Source: Pyxidicoccus trucidator
Lineage (GTDB): Bacteria > Myxococcota > Myxococcia > Myxococcales > Myxococcaceae
Length of the DNA stretch: 64,000 bases
Assembly (NCBI RefSeq): GCF_010894435.1
Contig: NZ_JAAIXZ010000004.1
Location: 600,242 to 664,241 of the forward strand
Direction of reading: 5' to 3'
The translations under genes were made by a program, and so were the position numbers. The notes beneath the pieces were generated by a model. That model did no database searches, was not told the origin of the DNA, and was given only the letters and a program-made list of their open reading frames with translations. This document shows positions 18,545-28,163 of the stretch, piece after piece (the stretch's first letter is position 1; every line of letters starts with the position of its first letter).

Positions 18545-20026
18545 TCAGGGGACGGAGGCCTGGCGGGGAAGCCAGACGAGGAAGCGGACGCCGCCGCCGG
18601 TGCGCGACTCCACGGTGAGTCGGCCTCCGTGGGCGAGGGCAATCTGCCGGGCGATGTAGAGCCCCAGTCCCAGCCCGTCCGGGCTGGCGGAGCGGCCCCG
18701 GCGGAAGGGCTCGAAGAGGGCGGCGTGCTCCTCGGCGGGCACCACCAGCCCGTCATTGAGGACGGTGAGGGTGACGCCGCCCACCGCGCCGGTGAGGCGC
18801 AGGGACACCGGGATGTCCTCGGGGCCGTGCTGGAGGACACTCCCCAGCAGGTTGTCCGCGAGCTGCGCCAGCCGGGGCGCGTCCCAGTTGCCGCGCAAGT
18901 CACCCTCCAGCTCCAGGTGGATGGTCCTCCCGGGGTGGGCCAGCCTGCGCTCCTCCACCACCCGCGTCACCACCGGGTCCAGCGTGCCGGGCTCGGGGCG
19001 CACCACCAGCCCGCCGGCCAGCCGCTCCCGGGTGAAGTCCAGCAGCTCGTGGATCATCCGCTCCATGCGCCGGGCCGCCTGGGCCAGGTGGCCCACCAGC
19101 CGCCGCTGGGGCTCCTCCAGCCCGCCCATCCGCTGGAGTGAGCCGGTGCCCAGCTGTATTGCTTGCAGGGGGGTGCGCAGGTCAGTGCCCATGACGCCCA
19201 GGAACTGGTCCCGGAAGTGCTCGGTGCGCGCCACGCGCTCCTCTTCGGCCTTGCGGCTGCTGATGTCCCAGATGCCGGCCATCCGGACCTGCCGGCCCTC
19301 CCACGTCACGTAGCGTCCCAGCACCTCTATGGGGAGGCGCGTGCCGTCGCGCCGCACGCACACCACCTCGTACGGCGTCTCCACGCCCCGGCCCACCGCC
19401 GCCATCACCGTGGGGCGGAACTCCGGCGCCACCCACTCGGTGAGGTGGTGGCCGATCAGCTCCGAGGCCGACGCGTACCCCAGCAGGTTCGCCAGCGCGC
19501 GGTTGGCGTCGAGGATGATGCCGTTGTCGTGCAGGAAGTACCCGTCGCACGCCACGTCCGCCAGGCCGCGCAGGTGCGCTTCACGCTCACGCAGCCGCTG
19601 GGCCTCCTTCACGCGCTCCGTCTCGTCGCGCACCCACAGCACCACGCCGGCCAGCACGCCTCCATTGAGCGCCGGGCACATGCGCACCCGCAGGTGGCGC
19701 TCCCCGGCCGAGGCCGCCAGGGTGCCGCTCACCGGCGCCTCCGCCACGTCCTCGCCGGACTGTGCCCGGGCGAGCATGGGCGACAGCATGGGGGCCACGT
19801 GGGGCCACAGCTCCAACAGCGGACGGCCAACGAAGGCGCGCGCCTCCACCCCCGACAGGGACGCCAGCGCCGCGTTCACCCACACCGGCCGCAGCTCCCT
19901 GTCCAGCAGGGCGAGGCCACAACCCGCTGCGTTGAGCAACGCGCCCAGGAAGGGCCGCGCTTCCTCCGGCGCCGCCGACGATGAGGCCGCGCCTTCAGGA
20001 AGCCTTTGGAGCAGGGACTGCGGCAT
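18545..20026 (-). CDS. PAS sensor histidine kinase homologue lacking the phospho-acceptor His
   Basis: This is a 493-residue protein with two PAS domains (about 25-140 and 150-265), a HisKA-like helix pair and a HATPase-like domain (about 375-490). The H-box reads LGVMGTDLRTPLQAIQ: Thr281 occupies the position of the phosphorylated His, which is present in the close paralogues at 40680, 54408 and 59223. The N-box reads DNLLGSVLQHG, with Ser396 instead of the Mg-binding Asn. The Gly-rich lid GLGLGLYI (451-458) is kept. Autophosphorylation is therefore unlikely, and a ligand-sensing scaffold or allosteric partner is more plausible. It is positioned between atpH (147 bp upstream) and atpA. The sequence has no frameshift, so the change is not simple decay. 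Confidence 0.85.
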   Translation of the reverse strand: MPQSLLQRLPEGAASSSAAPEEARPFLGALLNAAGCGLALLDRELRPVWVNAALASLSGVEARAFVGRPLLELWPHVAPMLSPMLARAQSGEDVAEAPVSGTLAASAGERHLRVRMCPALNGGVLAGVVLWVRDETERVKEAQRLREREAHLRGLADVACDGYFLHDNGIILDANRALANLLGYASASELIGHHLTEWVAPEFRPTVMAAVGRGVETPYEVVCVRRDGTRLPIEVLGRYVTWEGRQVRMAGIWDISSRKAEEERVARTEHFRDQFLGVMGTDLRTPLQAIQLGTGSLQRMGGLEEPQRRLVGHLAQAARRMERMIHELLDFTRERLAGGLVVRPEPGTLDPVVTRVVEERRLAHPGRTIHLELEGDLRGNWDAPRLAQLADNLLGSVLQHGPEDIPVSLRLTGAVGGVTLTVLNDGLVVPAEEHAALFEPFRRGRSASPDGLGLGLYIARQIALAHGGRLTVESRTGGGVRFLVWLPRQASVP

Positions 20027-20172
20027 GTTCAGGTCGTCCGGAGAACGCGGATTTATCCCGCGTCACCGGAGAGTATACCCCTTCCCAAGGCCCGCTGGAA
20101 ATACCGGTTAGCCCTGGACTGCGGGGTGAGATTCCGACCTGGAAAGTTGGCTGCCCGACGGGCGGCCAGGCG

Positions 20173-20721
20173 TCAGCGCTGCTTCAAGTCCCGGCGCATC
20201 TGCTCCAGCTGGGTGCGGAGGCTGCCGTCATACAGGAGGCTGCCCACCTGGGCGGAGACACCCCCCAGCAGGGCGGGGTCCACGCGCGTCTCCAGGATGA
20301 CGTTGCGCTGGGTGAGCTGCTGCAGCGTCTGCTGGAGGCGGGCGAGGGCGTCCGCGGCCATGGGGGCGGCGGTGGTGACGCGGCCCCGGACGCGGCCGGC
20401 ACGGGCATCCGCCATGTCGCCGAAGAGGCGGGCGATATCCGTGAGGTAGTTCAGGCGGCTGCGGTCCACCAGCAGGCGCAGGGTGCTGGCCAGGATGGGG
20501 TCCGCACCCCCGGGGAGGGCCTTCATCACCCCTTCCACCACTTCCCGGCGCTGGGAGCGCGAGTAGACGGGGTTGAGGAGGACGTCCGTCAGCTCCGGGT
20601 TCTTCGCGAAGACGCTGGCGAAGGCGGTCAGCTGCTCGGCGACGGCGTCGGTGCTGCCGGCCTCCGAGGCGACGTCGAGGAGCGCACGGGCGTAGCGGCG
20701 GGCGATGGACACGTTCACCAT
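20173..20721 (-). CDS. atpH: F1Fo ATP synthase subunit delta
   Basis: This is a 182-residue protein of normal family length. It has the OSCP/delta N-terminal helical bundle (SIARRYARALLDVA) and the C-terminal signature around DPALLGGVSAQVGSLLYDGS. It links the F1 head to the peripheral stalk. I start it at ATG 20721. A frame to 20835 adds an unrelated Pro/Gly-rich extension. No atpF precedes it: the next gene upstream is divergent, so atpH begins a transcript of its own. Confidence 0.93.
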   Translation of the reverse strand: MVNVSIARRYARALLDVASEAGSTDAVAEQLTAFASVFAKNPELTDVLLNPVYSRSQRREVVEGVMKALPGGADPILASTLRLLVDRSRLNYLTDIARLFGDMADARAGRVRGRVTTAAPMAADALARLQQTLQQLTQRNVILETRVDPALLGGVSAQVGSLLYDGSLRTQLEQMRRDLKQR

Positions 20722-20912
20722 GACGGTCGCGCCCTTAGCATGGTGTCCCGCCTCGGGCAACGGCCGTGGCGCCCTCCCGCTCCACCCCCCACGCAGCGCG
20801 TCGGACGGCCTGGAGGGCGGGGAGGCGGCGGGCACACGGGGAGTATTATGGGGAGTAGGGGACTTGGCGAGGTGGCCGGAACACCCGTAGCGTGGTGTCC
20901 TGACAACCCCCC

Positions 20913-22739
20913 ATGCACGACCCTGTCATCGGCATCGACCTGGGCACCACCAACAGCGCCATTGCGACCGTCGAGGACGGTCGCCCGCGCCTCATCCCCT
21001 CACGTGCGGGTGGTCGGCTCACGCCTTCCGTCCTCGGTGTGACGAAGGGTGGTGAGCGCGTGGTGGGGCAGGCCGCGCAGGCATTGGCGGAAGAGCACCC
21101 CGACTCCGTCGTCTGGGCCACGAAGCGTTTCCTCGGGAGGCGCTACACCCCGGAGCTCATCCAGCAGGCGAAGGCCCTGGTTCCCTATCCATTGGTAGCG
21201 GGCCCCTCGGGGGACGTGCGCGTGAAGCTGGCCGGGCGCGTGCTGCCCGTCACCCAGGTGTCGGCGATGATTCTGGGGGAGCTGGCGCTGGACGCGCAGG
21301 CGCACTTCGGCCGTCCCGTCACCAAGTGCGTGATTACGGTTCCCGCCAACTTCGACGACAACCAGCGGCAGGCCACGCGCGAGGCGGCCACCATTGCCGG
21401 GCTGGACGTGGTGCGGCTGGTGAACGAGCCCACCGCGGCGGCGCTGGCCTACGGCCTGTCCCGCGGCTTCGAGGGCAACGCGCTCGTCTTCGACTTGGGC
21501 GGCGGCACGTTCGACGTGTCGATTCTCGAGGTGAAGGCCGGCGTCTTCGAGGTGCGCGCAACGGGTGGCGACCCGAAGCTGGGCGGCGAGGACTTCGACC
21601 AGCGCATCGTCCAGTGGCTGCTGGCGCAGGTGGACGATGACCTGCGCCACGTGGTGTCCCAGGACGCGCAGAGCCTGCGCCGGCTGAAGGTGGCCGCCGA
21701 GGCCGCCAAGCGCATGCTGACCGAGTCCGACGAGGCGACCATCTCCGTGCCCGGGCTGGGAGACCACAACACCGCGGGCCGGCGGCTGACGGAGCTGGAG
21801 ACGGTGCTGACGCGCTCGTTCTTCGAGACGCTGTCCGAGCCGCTGTCGCGCCGCTGCCTGGAGGTGTGCCAGGGCGTCATGCACGAGGCGAAGATGGACC
21901 CGCGCTCGGTGGACGTGGTGCTGCTGGTGGGCGGCATGACGCGCGTGCCGCTGATTCGGCGGCTGGTGGCGGACTTCTTCGGCCGCGCGCCGTCCACGGA
22001 CGTGCACCCGGACGAGGCCGTGGCGCTGGGCGCGGCGGTGCAGGCGGACGAGCTGCTGCGCCAGTCCGGACAGGCGCTGCTGCTGGACGTGGCCAGCCAG
22101 AGCCTGGGCGTGGGGGTGATGGGCGGGCGCGTGAAGCGGCTCATCGCCAAGAACACGGGCGTGCCGGTGGTGGCCCGCGACATCTTCTTCCCCGGGACGT
22201 CCGGACAGAACGAGGCCCGCATCCCCGTGTACCAGGGGGAGAGCGAGTTCCAGGACGAGAACTACAAGCTGGGCGAGGTGGTGCTGAAGAACCTGCACGT
22301 GGCCGCGCGCGGCGAGGTGCCCCTGGAGGTCGTCTTCGAGCTGTCCAGCGAGGCCATCCTCGCGGTGAAGGCGACGGACCTGACCACCGGCAACGTGGAG
22401 TCGGTGCGCCTGGAGGCGCGGCCGGGCATGGCGCAGAGCGAGGCGGAGAAGCTGGGCGCGGAGCAGGCCCACTACGCGCAGGCGCAGGGCGTGGTGGACG
22501 CGAAGCGCGCGGAGGAGCTGTTCCGCAAGCTGCTGGAGCGCGGCGACAAGCTGGCGCGGATGCTCCAGAAGAGCGCCCAGGAGAACCCCAGCGCCGAGGC
22601 GCAGGCCGCCGTGGGCACCGTGCAGCAGCTGCTGGACGGTGGGCGCAACGCGCTCAAGAGCGGGGACGCGGCGCAGTGCGCCTCGATTGCTCGCCAGCTC
22701 ACGCAACTGCTGTCCGGCCGGCAGGAGCCACGCGCCTGA
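20913..22739 (+). CDS. Hsp70-family chaperone (DnaK-like)
   Basis: This is a 608-residue Hsp70. The phosphate-1 motif is IDLGTTNSA, the second phosphate loop is [12 protein letters not shown], and the adenosine motif is [17 protein letters not shown] substrate-binding beta domain (about 395-510) and a short helical lid follow. The C-terminus ends in QEPRA without the acidic tail of housekeeping DnaK, and no grpE or dnaJ is adjacent. It is therefore probably one of the several specialised Hsp70 paralogues of myxobacteria. The client is unknown. It is divergent from atpH across 191 bp. Confidence 0.9.
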   Translation: MHDPVIGIDLGTTNSAIATVEDGRPRLIPSRAGGRLTPSVLGVTKGGERVVGQAAQALAEEHPDSVVWATKRFLGRRYTPELIQQAKALVPYPLVAGPSGDVRVKLAGRVLPVTQVSAMILGELALDAQAHFGRPVTKCVITVPANFDDNQRQATREAATIAGLDVVRLVNEPTAAALAYGLSRGFEGNALVFDLGGGTFDVSILEVKAGVFEVRATGGDPKLGGEDFDQRIVQWLLAQVDDDLRHVVSQDAQSLRRLKVAAEAAKRMLTESDEATISVPGLGDHNTAGRRLTELETVLTRSFFETLSEPLSRRCLEVCQGVMHEAKMDPRSVDVVLLVGGMTRVPLIRRLVADFFGRAPSTDVHPDEAVALGAAVQADELLRQSGQALLLDVASQSLGVGVMGGRVKRLIAKNTGVPVVARDIFFPGTSGQNEARIPVYQGESEFQDENYKLGEVVLKNLHVAARGEVPLEVVFELSSEAILAVKATDLTTGNVESVRLEARPGMAQSEAEKLGAEQAHYAQAQGVVDAKRAEELFRKLLERGDKLARMLQKSAQENPSAEAQAAVGTVQQLLDGGRNALKSGDAAQCASIARQLTQLLSGRQEPRA

Positions 22740-22809
22740 GCGTCCACCCCCGAACGCTGGCCCGAGGGGCCCGTGGTCGTCCTTCCTCCTTCTCCCTATC
22801 CGTGAGCCC

Positions 22810-23973
22810 ATGACTGTCCCCCCTTCCGCCGCGCGCGACACCGTGTTCGTGGTGGACGACTCCCGCACCGCCCGGGAGGTGGTGCGCCTGCACCTGGCGC
22901 GGCTGGGCTGTGAGGCCGTGGCCATGGACGGGGGCGAGGCGTGCCTGGCCGAGCTGGCGCGGCGGGCCCCCTCGCTCATCCTCCTGGACCTGCGCATGGA
23001 GCGCATGCAGGGGGACGAGGTGTGCCGGCTGGTGAAGGCGCACCCGGCGGGCCGCAACGTGCCCGTCATCATGTTCACCTCCGCGGGCGAGCCGCATGAG
23101 GTCATGCACTGCTGGCGCGCGGGTGCGGACGACTTCCTGCCCAAGCCCGTGGCGCTGGAGGCGCTGGAGGCGAAGCTGGCCGCGGTGCGAGCGGCGCGGG
23201 AGCGGGCGCAGGGCGCGCCTCGCGGGCGCCGCGTGCTGCTGGTGGAGGGCGGCCGCTTCCTGCACACCTTCCTGGGCGGCGCGCTGGAGCAGGAGGGGCT
23301 GCACGTCCTCTATGCGCGCGACGCCGAGGACGCGGCGCGCCTGGCCGCGCTGCACGGCTCGCAGCTGGATGGCTTCGTGGTGGACGTGTCGCGCGCCCCG
23401 CGCGAGGCGCTGGCCCTGGCCTCGAGGCTGCGCGAGGTGCACGCGCGCAAGCCGCTGGTGCTGCTGTCGCGCGCGGAGGAGTCGGCGGACGTGCTGGCCC
23501 GCGCGCAGGCGCTGGCGGGCGCGCCGCTGCTGGAGAAGCGGCACCTGGGCGCGGACGAGCTGCTGGGCCGCGTGCTGGGGCGGCTGGTGCCGGGGCTCGT
23601 CCCGCTGCGCGCCGCGGAGCGCGTGCCCTTCTTCACCGTGGTGGAGTTCGCCACGGCGGGCGGCGCGGCCATGTCCGGCTTCAGCCATGACGCCAGCCCG
23701 GAGGCCCTCTTCGTGCGCACCCTCACCCCCGCGCGCGAGGGCGCCCGGCTGTCGCTGAAGGTGCTGCTCGCCGGCCAGCGCACGCCGTGCACCGCCGAGG
23801 CGACGGTGGCCTGGGCCAACGCGCCGCACCCCCAGGGCCCCTTCCGCGCTCCGGCCGGCATGGGCCTGCGACTGGAGCGCATGGACGCGTCGCTCACCCA
23901 GCAGTTCGTCCGCTTCGTGCCGCGGACCCTCGGTTTTCCGCTCACGGGTTCCCCCCGCGCCTCAGGTTTCTGA
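22810..23973 (+). CDS. REC-pseudoREC-PilZ response regulator
   Basis: This is a 387-residue protein in three parts. Residues about 8-125 are a complete receiver with the acidic pair VVDDS, phospho-acceptor Asp60 in LLDLRM, and Lys112 in FLPKP. Residues about 130-248 are a second receiver-like fold that keeps VVDVS and an EK pair but has lost the acidic pocket (LLVEGGRF). Residues about 260-380 resemble a PilZ domain of the Myxococcus paralogous type (SHDASPEALFVRT), though the arginine-rich c-di-GMP motif is weak. It starts at ATG 22810, 70 bp after the Hsp70 gene, and may be cotranscribed with it. It probably couples phosphorylation to a motility or surface output. Confidence 0.8.
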   Translation: MTVPPSAARDTVFVVDDSRTAREVVRLHLARLGCEAVAMDGGEACLAELARRAPSLILLDLRMERMQGDEVCRLVKAHPAGRNVPVIMFTSAGEPHEVMHCWRAGADDFLPKPVALEALEAKLAAVRAARERAQGAPRGRRVLLVEGGRFLHTFLGGALEQEGLHVLYARDAEDAARLAALHGSQLDGFVVDVSRAPREALALASRLREVHARKPLVLLSRAEESADVLARAQALAGAPLLEKRHLGADELLGRVLGRLVPGLVPLRAAERVPFFTVVEFATAGGAAMSGFSHDASPEALFVRTLTPAREGARLSLKVLLAGQRTPCTAEATVAWANAPHPQGPFRAPAGMGLRLERMDASLTQQFVRFVPRTLGFPLTGSPRASGF

Positions 23974-24129
23974 GAGGCTTGCTGTCCCGCAAACCCCTGG
24001 AAACCCCGGGGGCCGGGCCCCGCCACCCCCTGGCATGAGCGTGGCAAAGGGAGCGGCGGCCACTGGCGTGGGGCCGGACGCGAGGTCCGGGCACCCCCAG
24101 CGGGGCCGAAGACGAAGCGGGAGGGTCTG

Positions 24130-26232
24130 ATGCGGCATTGGAAACGCTATGGCTGGGTGGGGTTGGCGCTGGTGGCGGCGGGCTGTGAAAGCGGCTCGGG
24201 CAAGAACGGGCTGACGAACGAGCCGGTGCAGTCGGCGGCGAAGCTGGAGGCCTTCGCCGGCTGCGAGGCCCTGGAGCAGCACATCGAGGACAGCGCGACG
24301 AAGCAGATGCGCGCCTCGCTGGAGAGCCTCAAGAGTGAGTTCGACCCGTACAGCGGGGGCATGCCTCCCCGGGCCGACGACATGCCGACGGGCGCGCCCG
24401 CGGAGGACTCCGCCGGCGGCGGTGGCGCTCCGAGCAACCACACCGAGACGAACAACCAGGTGGAGGGCGTGCACGAGGCGGACTTCGTGCAGAACGACGG
24501 CACGCGCATCTTCGTGCTGTCCGGCCCTCAGCTGTACGTGCACCGCTCGTGGCCCGCGGAGCAATTGGTGCGCACGGCCCTGCTGGAGGTGGAGGGCTGG
24601 CCGAGGGAGATGCTCCTCGACAAGGAGCGCAACCGGCTGGTCATCACCTCGCAGGTGTACGAGAAGCGGCCGGGCCAGCCCACGCTGACGGGCGGCGGCG
24701 TGGCCTCGCCCGCCATGGACTGCGCGGGCTTCCGCTGCGGCTACATGTACGGCGACACCCTGAAGGTGACGGTGGTGGACGTGGCGGACCTCGCCGCGCC
24801 GAAGGTGGTGGAGCAGGTGTACCTGCCCGGCGGCTACCTGAGCGCGCGGCGGGTGGACAGCGCGGTGCGGCTGGTGATGTCGGACCAGTTCCGCTGGCCG
24901 GAGGGCGTGCGCTTCTACCCCGAGTACTCGCGTGGGCTGTACGAGGACGAGGACCGGCTGGCGAGGGTGGTGGACGGGCTCATCCGTGAGAACGAGAAGC
25001 TCATCCGCGCGCGGACGCTGGAGCAGTGGCTGCCGCCCGGCCGCCGCGTGGACGCGGACGGGCAGGTGACGCCGCTGGCGTACGAGTGCACGGACTTCTT
25101 CCGCAACAACGCGCCCACGGGGCTGGGCTTCGTGACGGTGCTGTCGCTGGACCTGGACCCGGGCGCGGCCAACGCGGCGCCCACCCGCACCAGCCTGGTG
25201 ACGTCGCCCGGCGAGGTGTACGCGTCGAAGGACGCGCTCTACCTGGCGACCAACCACTGGTGGTGGTGGCCGGAGCCGGGGCAGCGGGACTTCGCGTACC
25301 TACACAAGTTCGACATCCGCGAGCCGGGCCGCGCCGCCTACGTGGGCAGCGGCACGGTGGAGGGCCACATCTCCAACCAGTTCGCCATGGACGAGCACGA
25401 GGGCGTGCTGCGCGTCGCCGTCACCGTGACGTCCCGGGTAAGGGACCTGGCCAGCCCGGAGTGGGGGCGCCTGGAGACCGTCAACCGCGTCGTCACCTTC
25501 CGCGAGGAGGAAGGGGCCCTGAAGGAGCTGGGGCGCAGCGAGGACCTGGCGAAGGGCGAGCGCATCTTCAGCGCGCGCTTCGTGGGCACCAAGGGCTACG
25601 TCGTCACCTTCCGGCAGGTGGACCCGCTCTTCACCTTCGATTTGAGCGACCCGGCGAACCCGCGCAAGGTGGGCGAGCTGAAGATTCCAGGCTTCTCCAC
25701 GTACATCCACCCGGTGGGTGACACGCACCTGCTCACCCTGGGCGAGCACCGCGACGAGACGGGCGGCTGGCAGGGCCGTGCCCTCAAGCTGTCGCTGTTC
25801 GACGTGAGTGATTTGGCGAACCCGAAGGAGGCCTTCACGCAGATTGTCGGCTCGCAGAACAGCTACAGCGAGGCGCTCTACCAGCACAAGGCCTTCAACT
25901 TCTTCCCGGCCAAGGGGCTGCTGGCGATTCCCTTCACCGACTGGGACTACAACGCGTACGACTACTGGTCCGGCTTCCGCAGCGAGCTGCGCGTGTACCG
26001 CGTCGACACCGCCACCGGCTTCTCCCCGGTGGGCGCCATGTCGATGAAGGACGTGTACCAGACGTTCAACCAGCGCAACTGGAGCTGGTACTGGTCCCCC
26101 ACGGTGCGCCGCAGCGTCATGGCGGATGACTACGTGTACGCCATCACCGACGGTGGCCTGCGCGTGGCGAAGACGGGCGCGCTCCAGACGCCGCTGGCCA
26201 CGTCGCTCTTCCAGCCGCCGGTGATGCCGTGA
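24130..26232 (+). CDS. Beta-propeller domain lipoprotein
   Basis: This is a 700-residue lipoprotein with Cys19 after the VAAGC lipobox. The mature protein opens the propeller family signature at TNNQVEGVHEADFVQNDG (near residues 107-124), followed by repeated four-stranded blades to the C-terminus. This matches the secreted beta-propeller family PF09826. The role is unknown but probably structural or binding at the outer membrane or cell surface. A clear GGAGGG ribosome site precedes ATG 24130. It is coupled to the next gene by a 4-bp stop/start overlap. Confidence 0.8.
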   Translation: MRHWKRYGWVGLALVAAGCESGSGKNGLTNEPVQSAAKLEAFAGCEALEQHIEDSATKQMRASLESLKSEFDPYSGGMPPRADDMPTGAPAEDSAGGGGAPSNHTETNNQVEGVHEADFVQNDGTRIFVLSGPQLYVHRSWPAEQLVRTALLEVEGWPREMLLDKERNRLVITSQVYEKRPGQPTLTGGGVASPAMDCAGFRCGYMYGDTLKVTVVDVADLAAPKVVEQVYLPGGYLSARRVDSAVRLVMSDQFRWPEGVRFYPEYSRGLYEDEDRLARVVDGLIRENEKLIRARTLEQWLPPGRRVDADGQVTPLAYECTDFFRNNAPTGLGFVTVLSLDLDPGAANAAPTRTSLVTSPGEVYASKDALYLATNHWWWWPEPGQRDFAYLHKFDIREPGRAAYVGSGTVEGHISNQFAMDEHEGVLRVAVTVTSRVRDLASPEWGRLETVNRVVTFREEEGALKELGRSEDLAKGERIFSARFVGTKGYVVTFRQVDPLFTFDLSDPANPRKVGELKIPGFSTYIHPVGDTHLLTLGEHRDETGGWQGRALKLSLFDVSDLANPKEAFTQIVGSQNSYSEALYQHKAFNFFPAKGLLAIPFTDWDYNAYDYWSGFRSELRVYRVDTATGFSPVGAMSMKDVYQTFNQRNWSWYWSPTVRRSVMADDYVYAITDGGLRVAKTGALQTPLATSLFQPPVMP

Positions 26233-26600
26233 CGCGGCCCACCGCGTGGATGGCCGCCGGGCTGCTGCTCATCGGCGCGGTGGGCTGTGGTGCCGTGGGT
26301 GGACGCGAGGAGCCGCTTCCCGGGTTCACCGTCCAGGCCGCCTCGGACGACCCGAACCTGCCCGAGGGCACGCCGCGGAGGCTGGTCCTGACGGACCTGC
26401 CCGGAGGCTGCGAGGTCGACGCCCGCTGCGGTGAGCTGGTGGGCGTGAACTGCGGGGCCGAAGTGGACGGGCCGTACTACTACGTGGAGGCCTTCTCCGG
26501 GCGCATCCTGGAGTACTGCGGCGGGGCCTGCATGGCGGGGCCCAGGCCGGATAGTCCGTACTGTCGGAACTGCCCGGCGGTTGGCTGGACGTGCCAATAG
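26229..26600 (+). CDS. Small cysteine-rich lipoprotein
   Basis: This is a 123-residue lipoprotein starting at GTG 26229 inside the stop of the propeller gene (GTGA overlap), so it is probably translated together with it. The lipobox is GAVGC (Cys20). The mature part has eight more cysteines, spaced for disulfides (GGCEVDARCGE, EYCGGAC, YCRNCP). It has no recognised domain. Coupling suggests it works with the propeller lipoprotein at the envelope, for example as a small subunit. That is inference. Confidence 0.7.
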   Translation: MTRPTAWMAAGLLLIGAVGCGAVGGREEPLPGFTVQAASDDPNLPEGTPRRLVLTDLPGGCEVDARCGELVGVNCGAEVDGPYYYVEAFSGRILEYCGGACMAGPRPDSPYCRNCPAVGWTCQ

Positions 26601-26631
26601 TGCAGCTGGCGTCACGGGTGTGAAACCCGCC

Positions 26632-26652
26632 CTCTCCGGTCAGGCCGGAGAG
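26632..26652 (+). terminator. Hairpin after the propeller/lipoprotein operon
   Basis: Arms 26632-26639 (CTCTCCGG) and 26645-26652 (CCGGAGAG) form a perfect 8-bp stem around a 5-nt loop, with further GC pairing outside. It starts 32 bp after the stop at 26600. Confidence 0.6.
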
Positions 26653-26714
26653 CGGCGGGGCGTCACAACCTGGGAGCGCATTCCCGACTGGAAGGCGCTA
26701 TAGGCGCGCCAGTC

Positions 26715-28112
26715 ATGTCCACCGCCGTGAATCCGCCGCAGGAAGTGAAGCCGTACCGCACGGAGCTGCGCGAGCTGAGTCGGCTGGCCATCCCCATCGC
26801 CATCGCCCAGGGCGGCCAGGCGCTCATGGGCCTGGTGGACACGCTGGTGGTGGGGCGGGCGGGCACGTCCGCGCTGGCGGCGGTGGGGCTGGGCAACGGC
26901 CTGTTCTTCGCCGTCAGCGGCTTCGGCATGGGGCTGATGATGGGCTTCGACCCGCTCCTGTCCCAGGCCATTGGGGCACGTCAGTACGCCCGGGCGCGGG
27001 CGCTGCTGTGGCAGGGCGGGTGGATGTCGCTGTTCGCGGGCGTGGTGCTGGCCGCGCTGCTGATGGTGTCGCCGGTGCTGCTGCCGCTGGCGGGAATCGG
27101 CGCGGCGGAGGTCTCCGGGGCGCACGACTACCTGCTGTGGCGCGCGCCCAGCCTGCCGCTGATGCTGGCCTTCCTGACGATGCGCTCGTACCTCCAGTCC
27201 ACGGCCTTCACCCGGCCGCTGGTGGTGGCCACGGTGGCGGCCAACGTCCTCAACCTGTTCGCGGACATCCTGCTGGTGTTCGGCGGGGCGGACCTGCCGG
27301 CGTACTTCGGACCGCTGCGCGCGGTGCCTGCCATGGGCGTGGCGGGCTCGGCGCTGGCGACGACGCTGTGCACGGCGCTGCAGCTGGGCATCGTCATGGT
27401 GTCGGTGCGGGCCACCGGGAAGACGGAGGGCGCACGGCCGGCGCGCATGCCGGTGTGGACGGACCTGGCGCAGGCCGCGCGGGTGGGCATTCCGATTGGC
27501 CTCCACCTCGGCGCGGAGATTGGCGTGTTCGCGCTGGCGGGCGTGCTGGCGGGAGGCCTGGGCCCGGCGAGCGTGGGGGCGCACCAGATTGCCATCTCCT
27601 TCGCGAGCCTCACCTTCACGGTGGCCCTGGGCATTGGCAACGCGGGCAGCGTGCGGGTGGGCTGGGCGGTGGGGGCGCACAACACGCCGCAGGCGCGGGT
27701 GAGCGGCTTCACCGCCTTCGCGGGAGGCGCGGGCTTCATGGCGCTGGGAGGGCTGGTGTTCGCCCTCTTCCCGAATGCGCTGGCGGAGCTGTCCGGAGCG
27801 CCGGCGGACGTGGTGCCGCTGCTGATTCCGCTGCTGATGGTGAGCGCCGTGTTCCAGATATTCGACGGCGTGCAGGGCGTGGGCGCGGGCGTGCTGCGCG
27901 GCGCGGGCGACACGCGCTTCACCTTCCTGGCCAACATGGTGGGGCACTACGCGATTGGCCTGCCGCTGACGCTGCTGCTGGGCTTCAAGCTGGGCCTGGG
28001 CGTGGTGGGCATCTGGTGGGGCCTGTGCGCGGGGCTCGTCACCGTGGCGGTGGCGCTGCTGTGGCGCTTCCACCGGCTGAGCGCCGGCACGCTGCGCCCG
28101 CTGGAGGCGTAG
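26715..28112 (+). CDS. MATE-family multidrug/toxin efflux transporter
   Basis: This is a 465-residue inner-membrane protein with twelve predicted helices in two pseudo-symmetric halves, the normal MATE size. Features include PIAIAQGGQALMGLVDT in helix 1, LLSQAIGA near the first intracellular loop, and the repeated element GAHQIAISFASL in the second half. It would export organic cations or other amphipathic compounds using a Na+ or H+ gradient. The substrate is unknown. It follows a hairpin, so it has its own promoter in the short gap, and it is convergent with the esterase gene. Confidence 0.9.
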   Translation: MSTAVNPPQEVKPYRTELRELSRLAIPIAIAQGGQALMGLVDTLVVGRAGTSALAAVGLGNGLFFAVSGFGMGLMMGFDPLLSQAIGARQYARARALLWQGGWMSLFAGVVLAALLMVSPVLLPLAGIGAAEVSGAHDYLLWRAPSLPLMLAFLTMRSYLQSTAFTRPLVVATVAANVLNLFADILLVFGGADLPAYFGPLRAVPAMGVAGSALATTLCTALQLGIVMVSVRATGKTEGARPARMPVWTDLAQAARVGIPIGLHLGAEIGVFALAGVLAGGLGPASVGAHQIAISFASLTFTVALGIGNAGSVRVGWAVGAHNTPQARVSGFTAFAGGAGFMALGGLVFALFPNALAELSGAPADVVPLLIPLLMVSAVFQIFDGVQGVGAGVLRGAGDTRFTFLANMVGHYAIGLPLTLLLGFKLGLGVVGIWWGLCAGLVTVAVALLWRFHRLSAGTLRPLEA

Positions 28113-28133
28113 GCGGCCGGGCCGTGGTGCGGA

Positions 28134-28157
28134 GCCCCGGGCCCTGGAGTCCGGGGC
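28134..28157. terminator. Bidirectional hairpin between MATE and esterase genes
   Basis: Arms 28134-28140 (GCCCCGG) and 28151-28157 (CCGGGGC) form a 7-bp stem with a 10-nt loop, in the 51-bp gap between the convergent stops. Confidence 0.55.
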
Positions 28158-28163
28158 CCGCGA

